This document shows positions 47,894-59,160 of a DNA stretch of 64,000 nucleotides, piece after piece (position 1 is the first letter of the stretch; each line of letters opens with the position of its first letter). The stretch lies in the NCBI GenBank assembly GCA_907164885.2, contig OU015497.1, positions 69,715,429 to 69,779,428 of the forward strand, written 5' to 3'. Both the position numbers and the translations under genes were made by a program. Under the pieces are notes generated by a model that was not told where the DNA came from, made no database searches, and saw only the letters and a list, made by a program, of their open reading frames with translations. The stretch comes from Dolomedes plantarius (lineage: Eukaryota > Arthropoda > Arachnida > Araneae > Dolomedidae).

Positions 47894-49327
47894 AATGTTT
47901 TTATTGCTAGGGTGGTTATGACAAATTAGTTTTTATTTTTAGATAAAGTTTGATTAACTTTCGACTAGAGTTTCATAATTTATTTTATGAAAATACATAT
48001 TTAACACAATGCTCTAGTGTGACTTATTTATTTTTTTATATGCTAGGACACATACTTTTAACTGATTATTAGAGATTAATTTCCGATATGTTGTTGTAAT
48101 ATATTTGAAATAATTTCATACTATCAATTTTATATTAGACAAAAGATAATAATTAAATGAAAATACACACCACAGCTTGTGAATCCAAACCAAGACATTG
48201 TTGATCCTTTGTAACTGTTAATAATAATTGAAGGCCTTATTTGAATAGTGGCCCGATTCCACTTATTAAATAAATGGTGTTAGCCTCACTTTCATGTTCA
48301 TAAAGTCATTTTTGTCTTATTTTTAAACTGGTACACCTCCACCTTATTTTTGATACCAACAGAGAACATTGGAAATCAGACTTCAGCAGTCGTTTCTCAG
48401 CACTCATTAAAATTTAAGGCTCTGAATCTCAAAATGATCAAGAACGGAGTTTGACCACTATTCAAACAAAACATTCAATTAATTGTTAAGACTTTTCTCA
48501 ATTCATGTACAGCATTAAAATAAGTGAAAGCACACGGAATGTCAGGCCTTTAAACCACAAATTTCTCCCCGACTCAAAAACTTTTGTAATGAGAGATATA
48601 GACAAATCTATAATCGATGATCACCTCCATAGATGATATACCAAACAGTAACATTACTTTTTCAAGAAGCTTCGAACCTAGAAGGCATCTGAACCCACGT
48701 GAAAGGCCGAAGAGATTGTAAATATTTTCTTCACTCCCGCGTTGAAGCAACTCCTTTTATTTCACTAATTGTAAACATCTTCATACCAACTTTTGCAGGA
48801 CACTGTTGTTACAATGGATATCCTATTATCACCGGTTTCTAGAAGAGGCTTTTCTATCAAGTGGAACTTTGGATGCTTATTTCATGCTCTGCTGTTGTTG
48901 ACGTCTCTAAGAATAGTGCAGAAGAAAAATCTTAAATAGAACCTAAAGCTAATGATGCCCTTAAATGTAAAAATTATGTAGAAATTGTGGTAGGAAGAAA
49001 AGGCCTGAAAGCACATTGTAACTCCTTCTACGTGTAACCACATTCTAACCACAACTTAAGTTCATTTGATAAGAATCAAATAACAGCATGAGTCAAATGA
49101 GAAAAGAATAAATTAATCGTTTCGTTATATAAATCTAACTCAGGGCTCATGTCATTCAGAATACATCATAATACAGATCCATATACTACTTTATCTAACA
49201 TGTCGAATCCGGACTACACTATCTGCGAGAGAGCTAAAAAATTACAAATTTCTTAATCTCCCTTCTAATGGCAGTTTCTCTTTTCTTCCACTTGTTATAA
49301 ATTTCTTCAAACTACCTTTTACACGTA
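47894..49327. other. Intergenic, partly retroelement-like
   Basis: No supported gene. The composition from about 48180 onwards is less A/T-rich and may include decayed upstream parts of the LINE fragment at 49328, but I cannot read a frame. Confidence 0.35.
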
Positions 49328-49504
49328 CAGCCCAAGTTTAAAGCGTTGGCACTTTTTAGACTTTTGACGGGACATGACTCTCTGCGCAAACACCTTTTCC
49401 GTATAGGAATAATTGAAAGTCCCAAATGCAAGCTCAGCAATCTGGGGGAAGACATGGACTTATCTCACTTTCTCTACTGCCCGCGCTCATGTCTTCTAGT
49501 GTGA
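49328..49504 (+). pseudogene. C-terminal fragment of a LINE polyprotein
   Basis: The open stretch reads PKFKALALFRLLTGHDSLRK followed by HLFRIGIIESPKCKLSN and HFLYCP. This is the C-terminal segment after RT/RNase H in jockey/I-like non-LTR retrotransposons, where TGHDxLxxHLxRIG precedes a CxxC...H...C zinc knuckle. The second Cys of the knuckle is changed to Ser (CKLS). It ends with TGA at 49502-49504. No RT is readable upstream, so this is a 5'-truncated, decayed copy. Confidence 0.65.
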
Positions 49505-49709
49505 ATTATTGGTACTGGGAAGCTAGGATCCTTATGGTCTGAACATATGTATTATTTTCTTCTGTTGTATTTCTTATGTTTATCTTTTTATGCATGTTTA
49601 TGTAGCTCCCCATAGAAAATAATATAAAAAAAATTTACACGCAAAGTATCAGATGTGGATTTCCCGTTTTTTAACCAGCTTTCACAAAGACCTCATCTTT
49701 GAGGTAGTG

Positions 49710-50229
49710 CGTAAACCACAGTACTAGTCCAAGGACGCAATGTCAGATATTCACAGGTTTTCCGAGAGGTTTTCTTTCAATCTCCGAGCATGGAGCAGTT
49801 GATATGTAGAAAATCACCCGCCTAAGTTAATGGGGCGATATCCTTTTTGGGTGCCACATGCAGTGAGGGTGTTGACTCGGTTTCACAAGATTCTTTTCAA
49901 ATTGAACATTCAAAACTTTAAACAAAAATTTTTTATTTAAATTTAACAAATTCACAAGAACGCCAAAGCACTATTACAACCTCTTCTCGCCGAGCACATC
50001 GTATATCTCTTGACTCCGCAATATCTATCGAAGTTGCCACTTCCAGTACTTGTAACATAACCAAAAAAATAAAATGAAAACAAAGCATGCAAATGACATT
50101 ACGTCACACTGAAAAATAGTAATTTATATGAATGCCGGCATGTGGGATAAAATATAACAATTATCACACAATATTGGTAAAACGTGCAAAGCTCAACTTT
50201 TCTCGCGGGCACGTTTCCTGGACGTTACA
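49710..50229 (-). repeat. 3' LTR, 520 bp
   Basis: Nearly identical to the 53044-53260 copy at both ends, but it contains about 300 bp (around 49815-50108) that the other lacks. A purine-rich AGCGGTGGGCA (complement of 50230-50240) precedes it on the minus strand and would serve as polypurine tract. Confidence 0.85.
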
Positions 50230-50714
50230 TGCCCACCGCTAACTTGAAAATTTGCCTGCCAACTGGCAAAATTTCAACCATCCAACACTGTCAACCGGCT
50301 GCTGGTGACGGAATTGACACAAGTTTCCCACCAGCCTACCCGTTCATGGCTAGGTGCTAGGGAAAAGTAAACATGCTTATCGGTCCTCAAGATGAATGAT
50401 TCAGGATAGCGAAGCATAGAATATACAAAATGAACTTTGCTATAATCCTCTGTCAACTCTAAGCTAAAAAGTTAAATCTTATCAGGACGCATTTAAATAA
50501 TATATACTGAAATACATTAACATTGTATTTAACCTTAAAAAAATTCAAAACACAGAAAACTTACACAAATTTACTTATGCTATAAAATAGCTGAATTATA
50601 TTTACACATACCTAACTTTACAATATAAAAAAAACTACTACATCATTCCTCACCCGCGAGCCTTGACATGGCATCGGCGGCCTTGTGCAGTGCGCCTGGC
50701 GTGTGAGATATGGT

Positions 50715-51430
50715 TTAGTCCCACCTGGTCTGACTTCTCGTAGGAAACCTTTGACTAGGTATCCGTAACCCAACAGAACCCTTAAACTTCGCTCTAACAA
50801 AATTCTGCCCTTCTCTTTGTTTCCAAAATTTACAGAAACCCCTGTGCTGTCCCCCGGAGTATTTCGTACTCCTTTTCATTTTCACGTTAACTCTGTCTCG
50901 GTGATAAAGCAATTTGTTACGGATGAAATAATCCCCCTTTCCTCTCTTATCGAAATCCCACAGTTTTCCGATATGCTGACAGTTCTCTTGTTCGCGAAGA
51001 AATCTGTCCGATTCCGAAATTACCTCTTCTCCTTCAGTCGAAAGGGTTTTACTCTGCGTCGAACGTTCCTTTCCGAGAATCACTCCCCTTTGTTTTTCTT
51101 CCCCGCTAGCTTCAATACTGAGGTTCGCCTCTGTCTGATTGTTTAAACAGTTCCGGGCGATATTTTCTCCCCCTAACGTCTCGAAAATCTGCGGTGGAAG
51201 CAACATCTGGTCTTTCATTTGTTCCGCGATCGCGAAAATAATTTCCGTAGGAATGGATAAAGCATGCTCACCCTCATCTAATACTACACTCGTTTTAACT
51301 AGTGTGCATCTCACTGGTGGGCCAAATACGCCTTTTAAATATATACTTGATAACCCTTCCGTATTTCCCATTTCAAAACATCCTTCCTTACGACCGTTAT
51401 CTCACAGCCTAAATCAAGTAACGCCTCTAT
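50715..51430 (-). pseudogene. Ty3-like protease region with joined downstream fragment
   Basis: The frame just upstream of 51371 reads ALLDLGCEITVV, the active-site region of retroviral-type aspartic protease with DLG in place of DSG/DTG. It is followed by LSSIYLKGVFGPPVRCTLVK, typical of protease in arthropod Ty3-like elements. Further on, KRGKGDYFIRNKLLYHRDRV resembles the zinc-binding N-terminal region of integrase (normally KGxYFVxDGLLYHRD). If so, RT and RNase H have been deleted between about residues 120 and 150. The ORF part is 50715-51371; its final ~60 residues are unrecognised. Confidence 0.55.
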
Positions 51431-51543
51431 TGCCTTTCCGTTTATTTTGATCTTTACCCTTTGTAGTTTCCCATAGCAAAGCACATTTTCCTTCCTTTGG
51501 AACAAATCCACCCTTGCTACTACTACATGTTCCGAATCCTCAA

Positions 51544-51852
51544 TTATTTACAGTTCGATATAGTTTCTACGCTTGCGTTTTCATTTTCATCTTGCGACTC
51601 TTTAGCTACATTTATTCTAGCCACCTTATTTGTCTTTTTGCGATTCCCCTCTTTATTAACTTTTGTGCAATCCCTCGTACAGTGATTCTTCAATCCGCAA
51701 ATGCAACAGTCCGAATTACGTTCTTGCGTAAATTCTTTTCTGGCTATCCTGACGCTTTCATTGTTCCCCGCTATCGTCCCACCCCGTGGTTCGAAAGCGT
51801 AACTGTCGTTCGAAAGCGTAAACGACAGGTTTAGCCGCCCAAAACCTGTCAC
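51544..51852 (-). pseudogene. Gag zinc-knuckle fragment
   Basis: The frame contains CCICGLKNHCTRDC, a perfect CX2CX4HX4C zinc knuckle (taking the first Cys of the pair), preceded by Ser/Arg-rich sequence and followed by a Lys-rich stretch. This is the nucleocapsid part of Gag. It is out of frame with the coiled-coil region upstream (51758-52258), so Gag is broken by a frameshift near 51800, where the phrase TTCGAAAGCGTAA is duplicated. Confidence 0.65.
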
Positions 51853-52258
51853 CTTCCAGCGCTAATTCTTTCCGCCTAGTCCCAGAATCTCTTTGGTGTA
51901 CCAGGACATGAGACCCCGTCTCACTGGATAGAGATTCCACACTATTCGTGCTATTTCTATCCGACCGTAACCTATCCTTTTCCCCTTGAGTAAGTTGTAT
52001 TTTTAACTTCATTAACTCTAACTCGTGGTTCCGAGCTATTAGTTCTCTCTCTAATTCCTGACTCCATGCCCGTGCCCTTTCTTCTCTCTCTAATTCCTGA
52101 CTCCGTGCCCTTTCTTCTCTCTCTAATTTCTGACTCTCTATTTTCTGTCGTTCTCGTTCCTTCCTATCTTCCACATTCCTTTCCAACGATTCTTTAGCTA
52201 AAGTTTCCGCATAGTTTTCCCCTCCCTTAATAATTTTAATTAGTTGCAATTTATACAT
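51758..52258 (-). pseudogene. Gag N-terminal coiled-coil region
   Basis: The 166-codon frame begins MYKLQLIKIIKGGENYAET and has a long Arg/Glu-rich coiled coil with internal repeats of QELEREERAR (about residues 45-85). This resembles the charged N-terminal region of Gag in many arthropod Ty3-like elements. It continues through SVESLSSETGS before the frameshift into the zinc-knuckle frame. Confidence 0.55.
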
Positions 52259-52659
52259 TTCCTAGGTGACTACCTCACCCATCTCGCAAGCCAATTGCAC
52301 GAGATCCGTTTTCCTCGCTGTATTTAAAAAAGACATTGCTCCCGAATGTTGAACTCAATAAGAAGAAATTTACTTCACATAAAACACTAATACTATTAAT
52401 CATTCTATGCAAGCAATATTAACCTATGCAAGAACACAGTATACAAAAGAACATAAAATCATAAAGTTTCCAAAGAGAAAGAAAATATTAACCTAACGCA
52501 CGCGTTCCTAAGCACCCAAAATCAACTTAGCCATGAACAGAATATGAGGGACAAACGAGTAACAATTCATGCACCCTACTTTGTCAGACGATATCCGAGA
52601 TCCTTACAGGTATCCTTTCGTCATCACAAATATCCCCTGTTTTGTTTCCGACACTATGT

Positions 52660-52860
52660 TTCACTTTTCTCGACGTTCCGTTGTAACGGTCAGTACCTGA
52701 GGTCTTCTTCACTTTTCCCGAAGCTCCGCTGTAATGGTCAGTAGCTGAGGTCTACCTCACTTTTCTCGACGCTCCGTTATAACGGTTGGTAGCTGAGGTC
52801 TGCAACACTTTTCCCGACGCTCTGCCGTCCATTGGTATCTGCTGTAACGGTCAGAAGTTG
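52660..52860. repeat. 48-bp tandem repeats in the retrotransposon leader
   Basis: The unit CAGTAGCTGAGGTCT...ACTTTTC-CGACGCTCCG...GTAACGGT recurs with a 48-bp period (anchors at 52691, 52739 and 52787, then a fourth diverged unit with an insertion). It lies between the 5' LTR and the start of Gag on the minus strand, that is, in the untranslated leader. Confidence 0.75.
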
Positions 52861-53043
52861 ATGAATACTTGGCCTTCACCTCCGCTACTCATCCACTTCT
52901 TATCCTCTCCGTTAAGCTCCCGGTCCTTAGATCTGCGTCTTCCGATGAAGTCCGTTGTCGCTGCAGGAATCCTCAGTAGAAATCAAAAAAAAAATTTCCA
53001 AAACTTCCTCACCCTCGAATGGACCCAACTTCCTGACACCAGA

Positions 53044-53260
53044 TGTAAACCACAGTACTAGTCCAAGGACGCAATGTCAGATATTCACAGGTTTTCCGAG
53101 CGGTTTTATTTCAATCTCCGAGCATGGAGCAGTTGATATGTAAAAAATAGTAATTTATATGAATGCCGGCATGTGGGATAAAATATAACAATTATCACAC
53201 AATATTGCTGAAACGTGCAAAGCTCAACTTTTCTCGCGGGCACGTTTCCTGGACGTTACA
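53044..53260 (-). repeat. 5' LTR, 217 bp, internally deleted
   Basis: Matches both ends of the 49710-50229 LTR, but about 300 bp is missing. The junction GATATGTAAAAAATAGTAATT lies where the other LTR has GAAAAT on one side and GAAAAATAG on the other, so deletion at short A-rich microhomology is likely. LTRs are identical at insertion, so the deletion came afterwards. Confidence 0.85.
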
Positions 53261-53265
53261 TAGTG

Positions 53266-54126
53266 CATTTGTCAAAATTTAATATCCTTTTGTTCTTGGG
53301 TTATTATGTCCTTCGACTGCATCCTGGATGTCATACCTATCAATTACTTCATAGATCACGTATTCGAGGTAGCCTAAGGGCAGCGTGATCGACCACGATG
53401 TTCTTCAGTTCGAATCACGACGAACGCTGTTGAATAAGTTCCTGTCCAGGCAAGATATGCGCACTTTAACCCTTTCATGGACAACCTCCCCCATTTGAAC
53501 AGTGCAGATTTTTTCTGCTTTTTTTTTAATTTAAAAAATCTTGACATTTTTTACAATTAAAGGTTGCAAAATGTTTTTACTTCTTTAAATTGATAACAGA
53601 TAGCAGCACCAGCCATTTTTCTGCTCATTTAACTGGAATAAATTCAATGAAAGTGAAAATAAGCCTAGAATTAGACGTTTGCTCTGTGCAAACGGCGTCT
53701 CTCAGAGGGCTCCATAAAAGTATCGAACGGAAATTCCCTTCATGTAAATTAGATTCTGCCCAGAGCAGTACTATTCGACAGATCATTAAGGTAGACTGGT
53801 ATTTTAGAAACGCAGATATTTACAGGGAGCTTTGATTCCCTACTTTTCGAAATTATCTCAAATAATTTGATATTAACATTCACAATTCTATTAACAATGA
53901 TATTCTGAAAAAACTTGCAGACTATGATCAAGTTGACCTCAGTGACAGGAAAAAGGTGAAGAGCCATCCTGAATTTTTCTACTTAAGTGTCGTGATTCTT
54001 TTATTGTAAAACAAAAAAAAATCAAAGAAATAAAACTTGGGAACTGCCAAGACAAAAAGCAATTAAAAATCAAGAAAATCTTTAAATTTCCTTCTCGCAT
54101 TATTTCCTTCCACTATAGCACTAGTC
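53266..54126. other. Intergenic with a tRNA-like fragment
   Basis: Bases 53365-53435 (AGGTAGCCTAAGGGCAGCGT ... CAGTTCGAATCACG) resemble a tRNA-derived SINE head with a B-box-like GTTCGAATC. I cannot define boundaries. The rest has no supported gene. Confidence 0.35.
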
Positions 54127-54411
54127 TTAACACTCATTATCCAAGCTATAGTAACTGAACTCAAGGATACTTAACCCTGAATCTATAGTCTCTTTACTAA
54201 CCAAAAATTTTCTTCCATTTCTCTCTTCGTTGCATACTGGTTCCCCATTATCACAATCTGAGAAACCTGCGTTAGTGGGCATGTCCCAGGGAACGCAGTT
54301 AAACTGTTTCGCAATTGAACCGGCTGGTAAGTTGGTCTTTTGGTCCTTCCATGGGAGGAATGGGAACATGTAAGAATCCTCCAGAGGTCCCCACTGGGGT
54401 TGCTCGGTCAA
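54127..54411 (-). pseudogene. Possible exon fragment, DEG/ENaC-like at best
   Basis: The 94-codon minus-strand frame has near-normal codon composition, unlike its A/T-rich surroundings. It contains QFNCVPWDMPTNAGFSDCDN followed by GEPVCNEE. The spacing C-x-PWxxP-C-C recalls the extracellular finger region of DEG/ENaC (pickpocket/ASIC-type) sodium channels (CNCxxxxMPxxxxxC), and the last residues ILEFSYYSLDNEC could be an exon end. I see no transmembrane segment, no second exon and no clear splice sites. It could be a real exon, a gene relic or chance. Confidence 0.25.
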
Positions 54412-54519
54412 TATTGAAGTGGCACCAGGGTTGGTGTTGGCTCACACATACGGTGCTCCCAATGAAAGCAACCAACGAGTCTCGCAGATTATGTGTCCAA
54501 ACATAGGCGTATCGTCGGA

Positions 54520-55818
54520 GGAGCACGGGGGTGAAGTGCCCCCCTCCCCCAACGTAATTTGAAATGAATTAAAACGTTAATAGAAGTTCAGTTAAAATCG
54601 GAAAATTCTTCAAAACTTTTAAGAAAGTTGTTTTTTTTCTAGCTTTTTCAAACTGTTTAACTGAAGATTCCGGTTATGTCTTTAGCCTTAACATAGTTTT
54701 TAACAATGATATGATCCATAAGAAAAATTCGATGTTATTTTTTTCTCATTTTTTTTATATCATATTTATTTTTCTCATTGTATAACTTTTGAATACAACT
54801 CAAACATAAATTCTATTGTTTTTCAATTGAAAAAAAAAAGAATCAGAATATTTCATATTTCCCAACTCCAAAACAACGAGTTATATAATAATTTAAACCA
54901 AATGAGAAAAGGGTCAGTTGAACTTTATATGTTAAATAATTCACTCTTCACTTTCTTGATGACATACAGTGCACACGTAAGGCATACCGTCTGAATCACC
55001 ACTCATCTGTGCTCCTTTAATCTATCGTAATGTATGTAAAACATGCATATTTGTCACTAAGAAACTTTTTTCTTCTCGAGTCCGGGTAAGAATTGCATTA
55101 TAAATTTTAAAGATTCTGTAATAAATGGAGTTCCGTAATAATTCGGAAATAAAAGGAGAATGATTATGAAAGAAAGGAATAAAAATGGTTATGCAACTAA
55201 ATAATTAGGCAGTTTTCAGAATTTAATATCATAAGGGATGGGTCTTCAGTTAATAAAAGGCTTCTAATTCAATTTTATGTTTGAAATAAGGTGAAAGGAT
55301 CATTTCTAATACAGATTAAGAAAAATCATAATCAAAGACATGTTCAATTTAGCTATCTCTATGAATATTTAAAAGCAGTCGTAATAATATATATAATAAT
55401 GATAATCACAGAAAGAAAGAATATAATGATAGGAACACCATTCTATATTTTAGTTAATTTAATTTCTCAACCTAATAAAATCCAGATGTAGTAAAGAAAA
55501 TGAAATTTAACGTGATGTACCTTGGATAGAGAAAACCATAGATGAGGAATTTTATATGGTAGGACTGAATTAATTAGTTTCTGAAATAATAAAGTGTTAA
55601 GCAATCTTTAGTAGGACTCGCATTCTATTGGTGCACTTCAGTTCATCGCTCGGTATCCTGCATTAACATATATAGCACGCTCCAGTGATTTTTATTAACC
55701 AACGTTTGCATACTCTATATGAATATTGATAGGAATGAAATGAATAGTTTTTATGCGCCTGATTAGTTATCATTCTGGAAGTTCATACTGTGACGGAAAC
55801 AATTAATTGATGTGGTCT
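54520..55818. other. AT-rich intergenic sequence
   Basis: Nothing recognised. The stretch 54500-54560 has a C-rich run (CCCCCCTCCCCC). Open frame 55291-55491 lacks a domain. Confidence 0.35.
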
Positions 55819-56870
55819 GATGCAGATTAAGGAATTATTATATGCAATAACAAGACATAATATGTTTCGATTTTACATTGAAATTATTATTCATTGCTTA
55901 GATAATGAAAATGCATAGTAAATTTAACCGATTTCTAAATTCTTAATATTTATATAACAATTAAAAAGCATATGCATATTGTTCAAATATCCAACATTGA
56001 TAAACTTAGTTTCTGATTTATTATTCTATTTTGCTAAGAATAAAATCGGATAAATTATGGATGTTTGTAAATTTGTGATGCTCAAAATGTTGCTTTAAAA
56101 GTAAAATGAGAATTATAGAAATGGCATGATAAATGATAAAAGAAGGGAGAAAATTATGGCAATCATTCTTTTAATATATCCTGTCAATAATTTCAAATTA
56201 TAAGATTTCTTTTAAATTTATTTAAATAGTTAAGATATTTATAGTACCTAAAAAAGAAAATAACGGTTGATGATTAATATTTAAATGGGCAAATATGAAA
56301 ATATTTTTTCAGAAGAAAACCTGATGCAGTTTAGGAAATTATTAAAAATATAAAAGGACATGATATGTTTAGACTATACCTCGAAATATTTATACATTGC
56401 ATACGTAATGAAAATATGCATTAAATCGTTTCGATAGCAATATTCTAAATATTTATATAACAATAAAAAATATGATTATTATGCATAATTTGCGATATAG
56501 TTTGGTAATATCCAACATCGATAAGCTTAGTTTATGCATCATCGTGCTTAGTTTACACAAAAAAAATCACATATTAATTATGTATGAGAAATTATGTTGC
56601 ATTGTTACACAAAACAAACATTTGCAAACTATTGCTATAAAAGCAAAATGATAGAAACTTAGTAATCTCATAATGTCTAATAAAAGACGGGGTAAAGTTA
56701 TAGCAATTATTCTTTTGATGCATCGTTTCATCCATTACAGAGTATGAAAATGCATTTAAATTTCTTTACATATTTAAAATATTTTTATGTATCTAAAACC
56801 ACAAAACTATGCTTAATAATTAATTATAAATTGCTCAAATTTGAAAGCAATTTGCTCTTTCAAAACTCGG
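55819..56870. repeat. Old ~520-bp tandem duplication
   Basis: Bases 55819-56310 align in order with 56323-56870: GATGCAG...GGAATTATTA, AATGAAAATGCAT, TATTTATATAACAAT, AACATTGATAAACTTAGTTT versus AACATCGATAAGCTTAGTTT, then AAAAGA-GGG-AAAATTAT and GGCAATCATTCTTTTAAT. Substitutions and indels are many, so this is old. Non-coding. Confidence 0.7.
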
Positions 56871-57570
56871 TAATATGGTAAAAATGTTATTGAGCTTCAT
56901 AAACGTGACCAGGATTATAATAGTTCTGCTTACAATAGAAAACTTTAACTGTTATATAACAGTTTTACTTTAAAAACATCTTACTCATAGATACAAAAAT
57001 ATTACATATTTGCTTCTACGTTGTTAAGATTTTTATAACCTGGGGTTCTGAGAAAGTCTGCAACGTGAATTTAAAATAAATTATTCATGTGTAGCTATCA
57101 ATGCGCATTATCGATCCATAAGTATCATATTTGCACATTACATATTCATGTTACTATCTTTTTTTGCCGCTGAATTTTGCCTTAGTTATGACGAGGAAGC
57201 ATCTTTAAGGTAATATTTACATTATGTTTGCTTGGAGATATTTTGTGCAATTAGGATGTAAGAAATACATAAAATTTTAAACTTTTAAATTTTATGCATG
57301 CACACATACATCTCAATAATTCTAGAATATTATCTTTGTAAAAATGCTACAAAAAACAAATTTGATGGAATATAGCGTTGTAGTCTGTTTCTATAATTTC
57401 AAAATTGCTTCTTTCGTAATCAAAACTGCTTTATTACACTATTTTTTATATTTTATCTTATTTCTTAAACGGATAATGTATGTTGTATGAAAATGTGGTT
57501 ATATTTATCTACTCTTTCTGGACTGTTAGTTAAATAATGGATTTTTTTATTATGAATTTATCATTAATTT
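56871..57570. other. AT-rich spacer
   Basis: No gene or repeat was recognised upstream of the Penelope-related array. Confidence 0.35.
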
Positions 57571-59160
57571 ATAATTTGGTTAGGCTCCCTGATGACGAGA
57601 CCAGTCGGTTACCTCTATGTATTTTTATGCTTCTGTTCCGGTACTACTACAGAATCTTGCCTCTGGTGCGTGGATGCTCCGAGTGCTTGACTTCTGTTCT
57701 GTTTTTTGTCTGTATTCTTCTTGCATTTATCTAGCTCTGTTGGTTTGTTTATTTATTTATAGTTATATTTGTATATTTTCATTATGAGGATATGAAGCTT
57801 CTGCGCTATCTTTTATTGAAAAGTGTTATGATTTCTTAGCTAGGGTAGGTTTTAAGTTAAATTGTTTTAGCAGTCCATGCTCGCTGTTTAATTTTTGTTT
57901 ATTTGATTTCTTTATATTTTACATTGTACCTTTTCGGTATGAAGGTTTGTTGCTATTGCGCAATCTTTTATTGGAAAAATCTTCAATTTTTTATTTTATT
58001 TTTTACGGTAGGTTTATGTTTCCCCTTGAGGTAACTGATTTGGTTAGACTCCCAGATGACGAGACCAGTCAGTTTCCTCTATGTTTTTTATGCTTCTGTT
58101 CCGGTACTACTACAGAATCTTGCCTCTGGTGCGTGGATGCCCCGAGTGCTTGACTTCTATTCTGTTTTTTGTCTGTATTCTTCTTGTATTTATCTAGCTC
58201 TGTTGGTTTGTTTATTTATTTCTAGTTTTATTTGTATATTTTCATTATGAGGATATGAAGCTTCTGCGCTATCTTTTATTGAAAAGTGTTATGATTTCTT
58301 AGCTAGGGTAGGTTTTAAGTTAAATTGTTTTAGCAGTCCATGCTCACTGTTTAATTTTTGTTTATTTGATTTCTTTATATTTTACATTGTACCTTTTCAG
58401 TATGAAGGTTTGTTGCTACTGCGCAATCTTTTATTGGTAAGATCTTTAATTTTTTATTTTATTATTTACGGTAGGTTTATGTTTCCCCTTGAGGTAACTG
58501 ATTTGGTTAGGCTCCCTGATGACGAGACCAGTCAGTTTCCTCTATGTTTTTTATGCTTCTGTTCCGGTACTACTACAGAATCTTCCTCAGCCTCTGGTGC
58601 GTGGATGCCCCGAGTGCTTGACTTCTATTCTGTTTTTTGTCTGTATTCTTCTTGTATTTATCTAGCTCTGTTGGTTTGTTTATTTATTTCTAGTTTTATT
58701 TGTATATTTTCATTATGAGGATATGAAGCTTCTGCGCTATCTTTTATTGAAAAGTGTTATGATTTCTTAGCTAGGGTAGGTTTTAAGTTAAATTGTTTTA
58801 GCATTCTATGCTCGCTGTTTAATTTTTGTTTATTTGATTTCTTTATATTTTACATTGTACCTTTTCGGTATGAAGGTTTGTTGCTATAGTGCAATCTTTT
58901 ATTAGAAAGTTTTTTAATTTTTTATTTTAATTTTTCCGGTAGGTTTATGTTTCCCCTTGAGGTAACTGATTTGGTTAGGCTCACTCGGTTACCCCTATGT
59001 ATTTTTATGGTTGTGTTCCGGCACTACTACAGAATCTTGCCTCTGGTGTGTTGATGCCCTGAGTGCTTGACTTCTGTTTTGTTTTTTGTATGTATTCTTC
59101 TTGTATTTATCTAGCTCTATTGATTTGTTTATTTATTTTTAGTTATATTTTTTAATTCAG
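57571..59160 (+). repeat. Tandem array of four ORF-less Penelope/Naiad terminal units
   Basis: Four units repeat with a period of 463-468 bp (GATGACGAGACC at 57591, 58055 and 58518; GGTTAGGCTC at about 58973 for the fourth). Each has the phrases CCCCTTGAGGTAACTGA, TTCTGTTCCGGTACTACTACAG, GGTGCGTGGATGCCC, GATATGAAGCTTCTGCGC and TTTCGGTATGAAGG, which occur in the same order in the Naiad terminal region at 33780-34335 (minus strand). No RT is present. Unit 1 lacks the left hairpin arm, unit 3 has a 6-bp insertion (CCTCAG), and unit 4 has lost the hairpin loop. Open frames at 57537, 57947, 58056 and 58410 simply trace the repeats. Confidence 0.85.

Larger units (their letters stand above)
49710..53260 (-). 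mobile_element. Defective Ty3-like LTR retrotransposon
   Basis: Two direct repeats with TGTAAACC...ACGTTACA ends bound a 2.8-kb interior, and TAGTG lies outside both (49705-49709 and 53261-53265), a 5-bp target duplication typical of Ty3/gypsy elements. The left copy has C instead of the first T. Gag, zinc knuckle and protease pieces lie on the minus strand, so 53044-53260 is the 5' LTR. The primer-binding site is TGGTGTCAGG (complement, about 53032-53041). RT and RNase H are absent, so the element is non-autonomous. Confidence 0.88.

Noticed and set aside
50817..51834. Plus-strand open frames across the Ty3-like element
   Set aside because: Gag and protease motifs are on the minus strand; the plus-strand frames are shadows.
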